Below, one piece after another: positions 25,951 to 34,214 of a DNA stretch of 64,000 bases (position 1 is the stretch's first letter; the number at the start of each line of letters is the position of its first letter). This DNA is from Candidatus Melainabacteria bacterium. GTDB lineage: Bacteria > Cyanobacteriota > Vampirovibrionia > Obscuribacterales > Obscuribacteraceae. The stretch is from positions 4,526,001-4,590,000 of the forward strand of contig CP064963.1 in the NCBI GenBank assembly GCA_016699165.1. The letters are read 5' to 3'. The translations under genes and the position numbers were made by a program. The notes below the pieces were generated by a model, which did not search any database, was not told where the DNA came from, and saw only the letters and a list, made by a program, of their open reading frames with translations.

Positions 25951-27882
25951 ATGAAATATCTTCGATGGTTTATGATTGGCACAATTTGTCTGGCATTAGT
26001 TGCTGTGACAACTATGGTTTACAAAAATAGCGCCGAACTAAAAAGACTTACAACTTTTACTCAGTGGTACACCGGATACGATGTCACAGTCGGACCGACT
26101 TTTGATGTGCCACGTCTGCCACCAGCTAAAAATCTTGAATTTGCAGGACATCTTGGCGGAACCCTTTCGGCATGCGCACTGCACGAAAATCTCGCTGCAT
26201 TTTCAACTGGTCCGGAATTACATTTGTATGACATAAGCGATCTGAAAAATCCAAAAGAACTGAGCAAAATATTGTTGCTCAGTAAAATTGAAGAAATCAC
26301 CTTTGAACAGGCTGGAAATGCCATTTATGTCGCCGATGGGCGAGGCGGTTTGCGCATTATCGATATTGCTGATCCAAAGGCTCCAAAAGAGATTGCCACT
26401 TACGGTCATCGAGGTGCGGTCCAGCATGTGTTGCAGCGAGGTAGCTTAGTTTATGTCGCGTCCAAATTGGATGGTCTGCAAATTTTAAAACAAGAGCGAA
26501 ACAAGCTGAGCTTGCTTAAATTCGACGACAGGACTAATCACCCAAATGGTCCCTGCGAAATTGGAAATATGTGCTCGAACCAGGACTTTTTGGTTTCGTC
26601 TGACACCGTAAATGGGCTCAGGCTAATGCTCCTGAGAGATCCAGAGTTTCCAGTTATTTCTGGCAAGCACACGATGCCACATGTCGAGCCGGATTTTGTA
26701 GGATGCGAAGGCAATACAGTTGTGGTGGCATCCAGCAAGCCAGACAAAGAGCAGGAAATTAAAATATTCGAACTAACCGGATGTGGTGCCCGCGAAGCAT
26801 CGACACTAAAGGTTCCAGACTTCAAAGCAAATGGTGTCAAAGTTAAGAACAAACTTGCTTTTATTTATGGCACTACCGGAATTGTCACGCTTAACCTTGC
26901 TGATTTGGGTTCGCCTAAAATTGTCGAACAGAATTTTTGGAAAAGCGCATCGCCCGTATTGAGTTTGGCCATTGAAAATGATAAAGGCTGTGCCACCACC
27001 CAGGATGGTCAATTTGTTGTTTTGGATTTGAAAGATAAACCAGCCGTTGCGGCGTCATTATTGTTTCCCAATTACATTGTCAGTTCTCATGTAGACAAAC
27101 GAACTGGACAATTATTTATTGGTGCTCAGTCCGGAATATTTGCGTCAAGTCTGTCTAATCTTTCAAACTGTAAGAAGTGCGTGGATCTTAAATCTATAAG
27201 ATATGTTCGAATAGATGAAAAGGGATTGGCAGTCAAAACTGACGACAATCTCGAAATCTGGAAATTAGCTCCCCAAACCCAGAAAACTATTAGCGTCTCC
27301 TGTCCAAGACTAACTTCTGCTCCTGTGTTTTTTCAAGGCGACTTTCTTTGTGGTGGCGAAAATGGTGTGGTATCAACCGGCACTAATAATTTGCTAAAAG
27401 ACGAAAGTGTAGATACCATCGCCAGTGATGGCAGAACTCTCGTCACTGCTCCGGCTGGATTTTTTGGAATGCAAACATTTAGAGACAAAATTACTTTACC
27501 TAAGGATGCGAAGTTCGTTCATACGGCTATGCATCAAGGTGTTTTAGATTTAGCGATCGATCATGGATTTATTTATTACATTCAAGGCAAATTCATGGGC
27601 GACAATTCGTTGTTTGTTTCATCGCCATCGATAAAGGAAGGTGAGCAGCCAAAGATAGCCTTAAAGGGTGCCAGAAAGCTCTGTGTCAATAATGGCTTGA
27701 TAGCAGTCGAAGAGAATGGTTTTGTCGGTTTGCTAGAATATAAAGGTAAGGATATTAAACGTATTGCAGAACTGCAAAGCACTGCTGTTCCGCTTTCGAT
27801 AAGCGATTTGCAATTGTGCGGGAATCTGGTATTGATCTCGGGTCAGGACAATGGGCTTTATGTTTATCTGGTAAAGCAATGA
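25951..27882 (+). CDS. LVIVD-repeat beta-propeller protein, membrane anchored
   Basis: The 643-residue protein has an N-terminal signal anchor (WFMIGTICLALVAVTTMVY) followed by repeats of about 40-45 residues with the LVIVD-like core (AIYVADGRGGLRIIDIADPKAPK; LHLYDISDLKNPKEL), typical of a beta-propeller. It probably faces the periplasm and binds protein or polymer partners. There is no catalytic motif. It lies 9 bases after the RCK gene and its stop overlaps the next start (ATGA). The repeats become hard to see beyond about residue 350, so the second half may be a degenerate propeller. Confidence 0.7.
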   Translation: MKYLRWFMIGTICLALVAVTTMVYKNSAELKRLTTFTQWYTGYDVTVGPTFDVPRLPPAKNLEFAGHLGGTLSACALHENLAAFSTGPELHLYDISDLKNPKELSKILLLSKIEEITFEQAGNAIYVADGRGGLRIIDIADPKAPKEIATYGHRGAVQHVLQRGSLVYVASKLDGLQILKQERNKLSLLKFDDRTNHPNGPCEIGNMCSNQDFLVSSDTVNGLRLMLLRDPEFPVISGKHTMPHVEPDFVGCEGNTVVVASSKPDKEQEIKIFELTGCGAREASTLKVPDFKANGVKVKNKLAFIYGTTGIVTLNLADLGSPKIVEQNFWKSASPVLSLAIENDKGCATTQDGQFVVLDLKDKPAVAASLLFPNYIVSSHVDKRTGQLFIGAQSGIFASSLSNLSNCKKCVDLKSIRYVRIDEKGLAVKTDDNLEIWKLAPQTQKTISVSCPRLTSAPVFFQGDFLCGGENGVVSTGTNNLLKDESVDTIASDGRTLVTAPAGFFGMQTFRDKITLPKDAKFVHTAMHQGVLDLAIDHGFIYYIQGKFMGDNSLFVSSPSIKEGEQPKIALKGARKLCVNNGLIAVEENGFVGLLEYKGKDIKRIAELQSTAVPLSISDLQLCGNLVLISGQDNGLYVYLVKQ

Positions 27883-28154
27883 AAACCAAGAAACAGTATT
27901 TGTTGAAAGGCGCTATTGATGGGTTTTTGATTGCCGAAATTCTTTTGTGCATTATGGCATTTTTTTGTTGGACTAAAGAATCGATGCCGTATTACATTAA
28001 TGAAAATGGATTTGAAGGCGTTGTTTCGCTATTATGGTATTACGTCTTGTTTCAATGTGTTTGGGGGTGGTTCGTATTTCCACCTATTGTTCTAGCTAGT
28101 TTTCTTTTTGCATTAGGAAAATGGAAGGCTGCTGAGGTTTCTGATGGAAGTTAA
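27879..28154 (+). CDS. Small membrane protein, two or three helices
   Basis: I start this at ATG 27879, overlapping the LVIVD stop as ATGA, giving 91 residues; a longer frame from 27816 lies inside the upstream gene. It has two strong hydrophobic segments (GFLIAEILLCIMAFFCW and VVSLLWYYVLFQCVWGWFVF) and a third possible one (PIVLASFLFALG). No family recognised. It overlaps the following gene by 11 bases. Confidence 0.6.
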   Translation: MKTKKQYLLKGAIDGFLIAEILLCIMAFFCWTKESMPYYINENGFEGVVSLLWYYVLFQCVWGWFVFPPIVLASFLFALGKWKAAEVSDGS

Positions 28155-28557
28155 TGAACAACTGAAATTAGAAAAGCGAGTTTTTAAATTCGTTGCTGAT
28201 TACTCAGGTAAGAAGGTCCATGAGTTAAGTATGGATACACGTTTGTATCACGACCTGGGAATTGATGGTTTTGACGGACTAACGTTATTAACCGACTTTT
28301 TTACTGAGTTTGGTTTCGGTACTTTTTATTTCCCCACTGACTTTAAGTTTGAGCGACACTTCAATTTCTCGACTAAAGCGGGATTCGATCCAATGATGCG
28401 ATTCGCGTCGTTCTGCACTGAAAAAATTTTCGGAATGGAAATGCCTCCTAGTAATGATCGCTTCATTCCAATTACAATCGAAGATCTTATCTACGCGGCT
28501 AAGCATAAATCTTTTCTAGACTTGAGCACGCGAGCTTACCAAAAGCGAGAGGAGTGA
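28144..28557 (+). CDS. DUF1493-like / acyl-carrier-like protein
   Basis: The 137-residue protein has the sequence RVFKFVADYSGK followed by TRLYHDLGIDGFDGLTLLTDF, a pattern characteristic of the DUF1493 family, which is distantly related to acyl-carrier folds. The usual Ser for phosphopantetheine attachment is not present at the DLGIDGFD site, so it is unlikely to be a genuine carrier protein. The C-terminal part (ITIEDLIYAAKHKSF) is typical of the family too. It overlaps both neighbours, indicating tight coupling. Function of the family is not known to me. Confidence 0.6.
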   Translation: MEVNEQLKLEKRVFKFVADYSGKKVHELSMDTRLYHDLGIDGFDGLTLLTDFFTEFGFGTFYFPTDFKFERHFNFSTKAGFDPMMRFASFCTEKIFGMEMPPSNDRFIPITIEDLIYAAKHKSFLDLSTRAYQKREE

Positions 28558-29771
28558 TGCGCTGGCAATACTTGTTTGACAAAGAAGATCCTGATTTCAA
28601 AATCAAAGAAGAGAAGTTGAAGCGCATCCGCAACTTCTGGATTGCTTTTGAAAAGATATGCTTGCCTATTTGGGATTCTAGACACGAGCAAGAAGGCGGG
28701 CTGAATAATTTTGCATCGTGGGTGCAAAAGCAGTTAAATCTTGTCGATGAAAAGCTACTCTGGGAAGCGCACGAGATAGACGACAATAATTTCTATTTTG
28801 CTGTAACTGCGGGTAACGATGAAACCAAACAAATGCTTGCTGAAGCGGTCATCCATAGTGCACCAGAATTTGAGGGATGGCGATTTCTAAAATATCTTCC
28901 TGCTCATGAAATGGATGAATTGTTTCACTACTGCAAAGATTTTGTGGGATTTGAAGTTCCTCATGATTTGAATGTTTCATGCGCTGATACCGGCTGGAAT
29001 AGAATCGATTTGACGTTCTTTTCAAAGCAATTTTCTGAGGACATTGAGAGCATCGACAAGTGCATTCGCATAAGCAAATACGCGCTTGGCGAGGAATTGT
29101 TCGAACGATGGGTTGACAGGGTAATGATGTCAAAACCACCGTCTTCTACCTCGAAATTTTTCAACAAAGTGATAGGCAAATCTGGATCTCAAACTTTTGA
29201 TTTGAGCCAATTGAAAGCAGAGTGTGAAAGGATGAAGCAGTCATATCTTGCTGGTCTTCCTGAAAAATTTGTGAGCGATCTCGTTACATTAGATGATAGC
29301 GGAGAATTATCGAATTGGACGGTTACTCGCGACACGGAAGATGAAAGTCATCCTGGGCGCAAAGAGCGACTATTTTACTCGATGAAAATCCAATCAATTT
29401 TGTTTGCTGTGATGAATGCACTTTATTTTCACTCGCAGTGCCATTCTACATTGGGTGAAAAATTTTGCTACATCAAGTCGATGCCGTTTGATTATGACTC
29501 TGAATATGCTCAAACGAAGAGAAGCGAATTCCATTCTGCGCTAGATGGTGGTTTGCGCAATGAAAATCTGGGATGCGTTCTTGGGGTCGGAGCTGGTCTC
29601 ACTAGTATTTTTGTTGATTTGGTATTGAAGGATATCGAAAGAGCCGTGCCAATTTTACAAAGTATTGTTCGAAAATATGCGCTACCTGAAGGTACATGGT
29701 TGCTTTTTTATGATAGCCATCTTTGTGACGAATGGGTTGGTTTGACACCTCATGCGAAGTCACCATTTTAG
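28557..29771 (+). CDS. Conserved-looking protein of unknown function
   Basis: The 404-residue soluble protein has no signal peptide or membrane segment. Start is ATG 28557, which overlaps the previous stop as TGATG; a GTG one codon earlier is also possible. It is rich in acidic and aromatic residues (FWIAFEKICLPIWDSRHEQE; HEIDDNNFYFAVTAGNDET), with mixed alpha/beta character and no metal or nucleotide motif that I can see. A near neighbour of the DUF1493-like gene, it is probably cytoplasmic. Homologue searching would be needed to say more. Confidence 0.5.
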   Translation: MRWQYLFDKEDPDFKIKEEKLKRIRNFWIAFEKICLPIWDSRHEQEGGLNNFASWVQKQLNLVDEKLLWEAHEIDDNNFYFAVTAGNDETKQMLAEAVIHSAPEFEGWRFLKYLPAHEMDELFHYCKDFVGFEVPHDLNVSCADTGWNRIDLTFFSKQFSEDIESIDKCIRISKYALGEELFERWVDRVMMSKPPSSTSKFFNKVIGKSGSQTFDLSQLKAECERMKQSYLAGLPEKFVSDLVTLDDSGELSNWTVTRDTEDESHPGRKERLFYSMKIQSILFAVMNALYFHSQCHSTLGEKFCYIKSMPFDYDSEYAQTKRSEFHSALDGGLRNENLGCVLGVGAGLTSIFVDLVLKDIERAVPILQSIVRKYALPEGTWLLFYDSHLCDEWVGLTPHAKSPF

Positions 29772-29848
29772 ATTGGTGCAAATACTAAGATGCAGTTACT
29801 CGTTGCGCGATGTGCTAGCTAGTACAAAGGGGCACTCAAGGAAAAGCA

Positions 29849-30481
29849 GTGATTTCAGGTAATGCTGAGCAATTAATTCAAGTCGTGGTCGATAAATACG
29901 CGACATGCCGTACTTATCGAGATTCAGGCATGGCGTTTTCGAGAGATTTTGTTATCGAATTCGAGACTTACTATGTGCGACCGGACAGATTTTCATTCAG
30001 GTGGAGAAGTGAAAATTTCACTGACGAAAAGCATATTCATTTTGAAGATGGCAAAGTTGAGCTTTTTCTCCAGGGGGAGCACGTTGAGATTCCCAAGCTG
30101 GAACAAGCACTTGCGATGGCAAATGGATCTTCGCTTTTGACTTCTAGTTTGCTTGGAAGTTTGTTATTGCCCGAATTGGTCCACACGCGTGTGGACTTTA
30201 TGCCGATTATGTCTTACGACATGGCGGAAACCGAGCACGATGGAAAGAGTTTTATTACTTTGGTATCAAATGAACCAAATCCAGACTTTATTCAAAAACT
30301 TTCTATAGACATTGATGAATGCGCGATTTCTGAATGGGAACAGTTAGTTAAAGCTGAACATGCAGATCGAATTTATTTGCAGATGGAAAACTATTTGGTT
30401 GCGCAAACAGAAGAAGTTATTGCTCGTGATGCAGAGATCGGTACAAGAGTAATATTTAAGCACGTTGCTTTTGATCAGTAG
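29849..30481 (+). CDS. LolA-like or DUF-type beta-sheet protein, unknown function
   Basis: The 210-residue protein starts at GTG 29849 after an AAGGAA site. The opening (QLIQVVVDKYATCRTYRDSG) and the following strands (FVIEFETYYVRPDRFSFRWR) resemble the lipid-binding half-barrel of LolA/DUF2092-like proteins: a helix, then long antiparallel strands with aromatic residues. No signal peptide is visible, so it would be cytoplasmic unless the start is further upstream. Its 3' end overlaps the convergent RES-domain toxin gene by 26 bases. Low certainty for the fold. Confidence 0.45.
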   Translation: MISGNAEQLIQVVVDKYATCRTYRDSGMAFSRDFVIEFETYYVRPDRFSFRWRSENFTDEKHIHFEDGKVELFLQGEHVEIPKLEQALAMANGSSLLTSSLLGSLLLPELVHTRVDFMPIMSYDMAETEHDGKSFITLVSNEPNPDFIQKLSIDIDECAISEWEQLVKAEHADRIYLQMENYLVAQTEEVIARDAEIGTRVIFKHVAFDQ

Positions 30482-30998
30482 GCCATCTACCTAGGTTCTT
30501 TAAAGGGTCAAGTTCACTCCCGGATTTTAGATTATCAATAAAGACATTTAAGCATCTTCCCGTAGGTCTTTGAGATGATGGTGCCACTATTCCTTCTGAA
30601 CCACGATTATGAATGTGTTCTCCAATTCCACTTGCTGTCCAATGATCACCTAACTTGGTTATATCAAGACTCGTTATACCAATTTCGTTTAAGGTATCAT
30701 CCTTATCGAGTCGAAGAACTTCCTGTAAATTTGCTTTGTATCGCCAAACGGTAAATGCACCAGTTTTAAATGGAACACCAGCTGCGATACCGCTGCTTAT
30801 TTCAGCTTCGCAGGTTTGACGGTCAAATCCCAGGTATAAAGCAGCAAAAAGTTTGGCTACATTGTAGCGCCCACCATTTTGGAATGCGCCTTCTGTAGAC
30901 AAAGGTTCATTTGCATATTTAGTGCGAATGTACCGGAAAAACTCGCCTTTAATTTCTTCGGTTTTAACCGAATAAAGTCTTTTAGTATCGAGAGCCAT
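30456..30998 (-). CDS. RES-domain toxin (NAD+ phosphorylase-type)
   Basis: The 180-residue protein matches the RES toxin family: N-terminal FFRYIRT (R22), NGGRYN (R44), AALY (Y55), the acidic CEAEIS patch, and the closing EGIVAPSSQ. Known RES toxins degrade NAD+ and stop growth. It is the downstream gene of an Xre-RES pair, its ATG coming one base after the Xre stop. All the main residues appear present, so it is probably an active toxin. It overlaps the convergent gene at 29849-30481. Confidence 0.85.
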   Translation of the reverse strand: MALDTKRLYSVKTEEIKGEFFRYIRTKYANEPLSTEGAFQNGGRYNVAKLFAALYLGFDRQTCEAEISSGIAAGVPFKTGAFTVWRYKANLQEVLRLDKDDTLNEIGITSLDITKLGDHWTASGIGEHIHNRGSEGIVAPSSQRPTGRCLNVFIDNLKSGSELDPLKNLGRWPTDQKQRA

Positions 30999-30999
30999 A

Positions 31000-31368
31000 T
31001 TATCGACCTAGATTGCCTAATAAATGTCCCATCAAGAAAATGCCACCAGGCCTTTTGACAAAGTCTTTGGGGCGTTCACCTTGTAGAGCTGGATTAGGTC
31101 TTTCTACCCAAACCTTGATCATATCAGGCTCGAATAAGTCGCCCAAGCTTTCGGCAATAGTGACTAAAGTGTCAATGGCTTGTCTGTTTCCGCTGCTAGA
31201 AGGCGTTTCGTTTAACTCGTCTTCCCAGCGTTGGATGGTTTTGGTATTAACACCAAGAATTTCTGCGAACTCAGTTTTGTTAAAACCGAAAAGCTTTCTG
31301 AGCGTGGCAACCTGAGAGCCAAAAGGCATTTCAGATAAATTTTCTAAGTTAAATGCAGTATTGGGCAC
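31000..31368 (-). CDS. Xre-family antitoxin of the RES module (MbcA/ParS-type)
   Basis: The 122-residue protein has an N-terminal helix-turn-helix (about residues 18-50, QVATLRKLFGFNKTEFAEIL...VNTKTIQRWE) and a C-terminal toxin-binding tail of the MbcA/ParS/Xre type (NPALQGERPKDFV). It starts at GTG 31368 after an AGGAG site and is immediately followed by the RES gene. Two palindromes about 35-66 bases upstream look like its autoregulatory operators. In known pairs it represses the operon and neutralises RES. Confidence 0.85.
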   Translation of the reverse strand: MPNTAFNLENLSEMPFGSQVATLRKLFGFNKTEFAEILGVNTKTIQRWEDELNETPSSSGNRQAIDTLVTIAESLGDLFEPDMIKVWVERPNPALQGERPKDFVKRPGGIFLMGHLLGNLGR

Positions 31369-31402
31369 GATAACTCCTACTTTTCGATGTTATCAAACAA
31401 TC

Positions 31403-31434
31403 GGACATTTGTCCATAGCGACGGACAAATGTCC
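31403..31434. promoter_or_regulatory. Twin palindromic operator upstream of the Xre-RES module
   Basis: GGACATTTGTCC at 31403-31414 and GGACAAATGTCC at 31423-31434 are each near-palindromes, are inverted copies of each other, and are 20 bases apart centre to centre, about two helical turns. They sit just upstream of the antitoxin start and overlap the last base of hipA. This is the arrangement expected for two Xre dimers on an autoregulated promoter. The pair could alternatively fold as a stem-loop in the hipA 3' end, but no T-tract follows it. Confidence 0.6.
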
Positions 31435-32657
31435 TACAGGAAAGCGGATTTCATTCTTTCTATTTCGGTTTTTTTAATACCAAAATCCGATGCTACTTTG
31501 CGCCAATTTTTGACGGAACTTTTTACCTTATTGATGATTTCTTTTGCTTCAGTTTCAGAGAGGTCAAAATACTTGTGTACACTTAGTGCCAATTCTAATG
31601 AAGCAGTTCCGTCATCTAGATCTATGCAAGTGCTCAGAATGCGAGGCTTTATGTCTAATGGAACTGGATTAATATCGTAAACTGGGGAAATTCGCCAACC
31701 GCCATTACCATAAAGTAAAAAGCCATGATTACGCAAATGATCATCAGTGTTGGAAATCATGGTACTAAATACGATGCGCCGCCAAAGTTCATGCAAATCG
31801 GTTTTAACGCTGGAACCGTAAACCCTTAATATGTCAGCTAATTCTAGATAGCTTCGTTGTTCATTGTCTCTGGCGTTGAGCATGCTCATCGCGGACAAAA
31901 AAGGGATACGCCGAAGACCGTCTCGGTCAAACCGTCGCAACAGAAGCACGGAGTTATTTTCTATCTCTTCAAGTCGCCAAACGGGCACGCTAATGCCGGC
32001 TTGTTCTGCCAGGGTTAGGGCGACTGCCTCCCAAATGACGGTGTTTATTTCATCGGCAGTATGTGGAAATTTAGCTATTGCAAGTTGACCATCTTTGTCG
32101 AGAATAGAAGCTTTCGGTCGCGCGCCACCAAGTGAAGAGCCAGGTGCGAGCAGTAATTTGAGATCCTCACTTGATTCTTTATCGCTCAAAACTTTTTTTG
32201 ACGCTGAAAGTAATTTTGACAAGTTTATTAGAGGTGGAATTTTTTTCTTTCCATCTGTGCTCAGGTAAGAACCGTTTTCTTTGAGCGAAAATCTAAGTGC
32301 ACCCTGCCGAGCAAAGTCATTGACCCCTAATAGATAGTCGATTTCACGCAAGGATCGAACTGCGCGTTTTTCTGCTGTCGCCTCCAGGCGTTCTGCTCGG
32401 CGCATTAGGGTCCGACCCCATCTATCTGGAGCTGAATCGCCGAATGAGCCAAAGAGAGTTCTGTCGTTTAGTGTGTGAAATGGACCAGGGCCAACCTTTA
32501 GAGATGGTTCCAGAGAAAATCTTAGGGGATTTGAAAGCCACTTATCATCATATTCGAAAGTTGCACTTTCTCTATTGCCGCGACTGCGCGCCCAAAGTTT
32601 ACCAACCAAAAAGTTTTGTTCATCTAACTCTACATGTACATAGACTTCGGTATCCAT
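31434..32657 (-). CDS. HipA-like serine/threonine kinase toxin
   Basis: The 407-residue protein has the HipA domains in order: the N-terminal subdomain (about 1-110, DRTLFGSFGDSAPDRW), the linker with LAPGSSLGGARPKAS (S174/S175 activation loop-like, K182), and the C-terminal kinase with ISNTDDHLRNHGF (catalytic D305, H307, N310) and SPVYDINP (D328). Key residues are kept, so it is likely active; E. coli HipA phosphorylates glutamyl-tRNA synthetase. Length is a little below the 440 of E. coli. It abuts hipB (TAAATG). Confidence 0.88.
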   Translation of the reverse strand: MDTEVYVHVELDEQNFLVGKLWARSRGNRESATFEYDDKWLSNPLRFSLEPSLKVGPGPFHTLNDRTLFGSFGDSAPDRWGRTLMRRAERLEATAEKRAVRSLREIDYLLGVNDFARQGALRFSLKENGSYLSTDGKKKIPPLINLSKLLSASKKVLSDKESSEDLKLLLAPGSSLGGARPKASILDKDGQLAIAKFPHTADEINTVIWEAVALTLAEQAGISVPVWRLEEIENNSVLLLRRFDRDGLRRIPFLSAMSMLNARDNEQRSYLELADILRVYGSSVKTDLHELWRRIVFSTMISNTDDHLRNHGFLLYGNGGWRISPVYDINPVPLDIKPRILSTCIDLDDGTASLELALSVHKYFDLSETEAKEIINKVKSSVKNWRKVASDFGIKKTEIERMKSAFL

Positions 32658-33008
32658 TTAAAAACTATTTCCGCTATTTTCCTTCGGCGATTTGCTACGA
32701 CGGAGTCTAATTCGCTTAGGTAGACGTTCTTCCTCTAATTGTCGTCCGACTTCGTCGTTAGCTAAGTCAGCCAAACTTGAAATTCTATCCAGTAAACCTA
32801 AGATGAATAAAACTGTCGCATAGGTGGCTATCGAAACTGAGTCATCGCCATTTTCTACTTTGTATAAAGTTGTCCTGCTGACGGAAGCGCGCTGAGCCAT
32901 TATTTCAGTCGGAATTCGGCGCCTCAATCTTGCGTCGCGAATGTCTTGACCGAGTTTTTTTAATGCTCGGCGGACCGGTATGGGGACGTTTGAGTCAATT
33001 TTAAACAT
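32658..33008 (-). CDS. HipB-like Xre antitoxin
   Basis: The 116-residue protein is a helix-turn-helix regulator (about residues 17-70, LGQDIRDARLRRRIPTEIMA...SRTTLYKVENGD) with a basic C-terminus (RLRRSKSP). It lies directly upstream of the HipA-like gene, whose ATG follows its stop without a gap. In HipBA pairs it holds the kinase inactive and represses its own promoter; the palindrome at 33023-33055 is the obvious operator. Confidence 0.8.
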   Translation of the reverse strand: MFKIDSNVPIPVRRALKKLGQDIRDARLRRRIPTEIMAQRASVSRTTLYKVENGDDSVSIATYATVLFILGLLDRISSLADLANDEVGRQLEEERLPKRIRLRRSKSPKENSGNSF

Positions 33009-33022
33009 CGCTATGGTTTCAT

Positions 33023-33055
33023 ATTATGTACTGTATAATATTTACTGTACATTAT
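33023..33055. promoter_or_regulatory. Inverted repeat (probable HipB operator)
   Basis: ATTATGTACTGTA at 33023-33035 and TACTGTACATTAT at 33043-33055 form an imperfect inverted repeat (11 of 13 bases) around TAATATT, and contain a direct repeat TACTGTA. On the minus strand a TATAAT element overlaps the right arm. The site lies 15 bases before the hipB start, where an autoregulatory operator would be expected. Confidence 0.5.
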
Positions 33056-33167
33056 ATTGGACCTAAAGTCCAGGAAGGTTTAATACCGTAGACTAGTAGC
33101 GTCCAAAAGAATAAACGTTAGGCGTTATACTGTTTATTATATTGAACGTTAAATTGGTTCAAATTAA

Positions 33168-34208
33168 CTATCTGGTCAATTGTTTGGCGCGCTTTCCGAC
33201 TGCGGTTTTTCCAAGAGCTTTCATCATTCTTTTGTAGTCTTCGGGTGCCACCAACCAAATTCGTTTACCATACCATGCGGCATTGCGAGCGATTTCTAAA
33301 TCTTCTGGAAAGCGTTCAAACTGTTCTAGCCATAAGTCGCAGAAAAACTTTATTGGTGCCAAGATTTTCATACTACCTTCAAAACCACTTCCATTATCAA
33401 AAGGTGAGATTAGAAGTCCTCCTCGAAAAGCTTTGTTCCATGGCATGTGACGAATGGTCCAGGAAGTAATCCTAATTCTGTCCATCAAAATTTCAGGATC
33501 AAAATCCATTTCAAAAAAGAACGTGCAATGTTTGTTACTGTAACCTGAGATGACTGCAAAATCTTTGGGTGAAAATTTTTCGTCGAATGACTTTAGCGCT
33601 TTTTGGTACTCGTTAAATGCATGATTTTCAAAATAGGCTGTGTCGTGAAATAGTTTTTCATCGAATTCAGCTCTAATTTTTTCTATTTCTTCAGTTGTAG
33701 GAAGTGGCTTGTTGCGCTCTTCATTTAGAAGCTCGTCAAAAATATTATGGTCAGGATTCTTTAGTTCTTTCAACCAACGAACCCATAAGTTTTCTTTGTA
33801 ATTTTCAAATAGGCTATCGAAAAGCTCAGGCATAAATTTATTCTGGTGTGAATAATGAAGCAAGTAGTTATTAACTCTGCGCATCACATTATCCGAATTC
33901 TCAATCTGATTTTTCCAGGCATTTTCAACTGCAGCAAATCCAAAGTCTGTTGGTTTTAATTGAACAAACATACTGCCGCAGTACTTCCAATCAGGTACAT
34001 TTTCAATAAACCAAAGAATTTGGCGCAGTCTGTTTGATTGTAGCTCAGCTTGATCGCTTGCCCAAAAAACGAGGCGCATCATAAGCAGAGCACGCAACTT
34101 TACATCGAATGGATCTTTGGCGATTTTTCGCTCGAACTCGTCCAAATCCGTGCGATGAGGTAAATCGTCCCAGGTTATTAATCGAGGTTCTTCATCGGGT
34201 AACTGCAT
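33168..34208 (-). CDS. Protein of unknown function, cytoplasmic, acidic
   Basis: The 346-residue protein has no signal peptide or membrane helix and is rich in Trp, Phe, Asp, Glu and Lys. The first part (DLDEFERKIAKDPFDVKLRALLMMRLVFW) is helical and resembles TPR-like packing, the middle is an acidic-basic helix (NEERNKPLPTTEEIEKIRAEFDEK), and the end has KPKDYKR-like basic residues (PEDYKRMMKALGKTAVG). I do not recognise the family. It lies 6 bases downstream of the WG-repeat gene and ends near the HipBA operator. Confidence 0.45.
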   Translation of the reverse strand: MQLPDEEPRLITWDDLPHRTDLDEFERKIAKDPFDVKLRALLMMRLVFWASDQAELQSNRLRQILWFIENVPDWKYCGSMFVQLKPTDFGFAAVENAWKNQIENSDNVMRRVNNYLLHYSHQNKFMPELFDSLFENYKENLWVRWLKELKNPDHNIFDELLNEERNKPLPTTEEIEKIRAEFDEKLFHDTAYFENHAFNEYQKALKSFDEKFSPKDFAVISGYSNKHCTFFFEMDFDPEILMDRIRITSWTIRHMPWNKAFRGGLLISPFDNGSGFEGSMKILAPIKFFCDLWLEQFERFPEDLEIARNAAWYGKRIWLVAPEDYKRMMKALGKTAVGKRAKQLTR

Positions 34209-34214
34209 GAATAT

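Noticed and set aside
28144..28557. Acyl carrier protein
   Set aside because: Although the family fold is related, the phosphopantetheine serine is absent and the protein is longer than a carrier protein.
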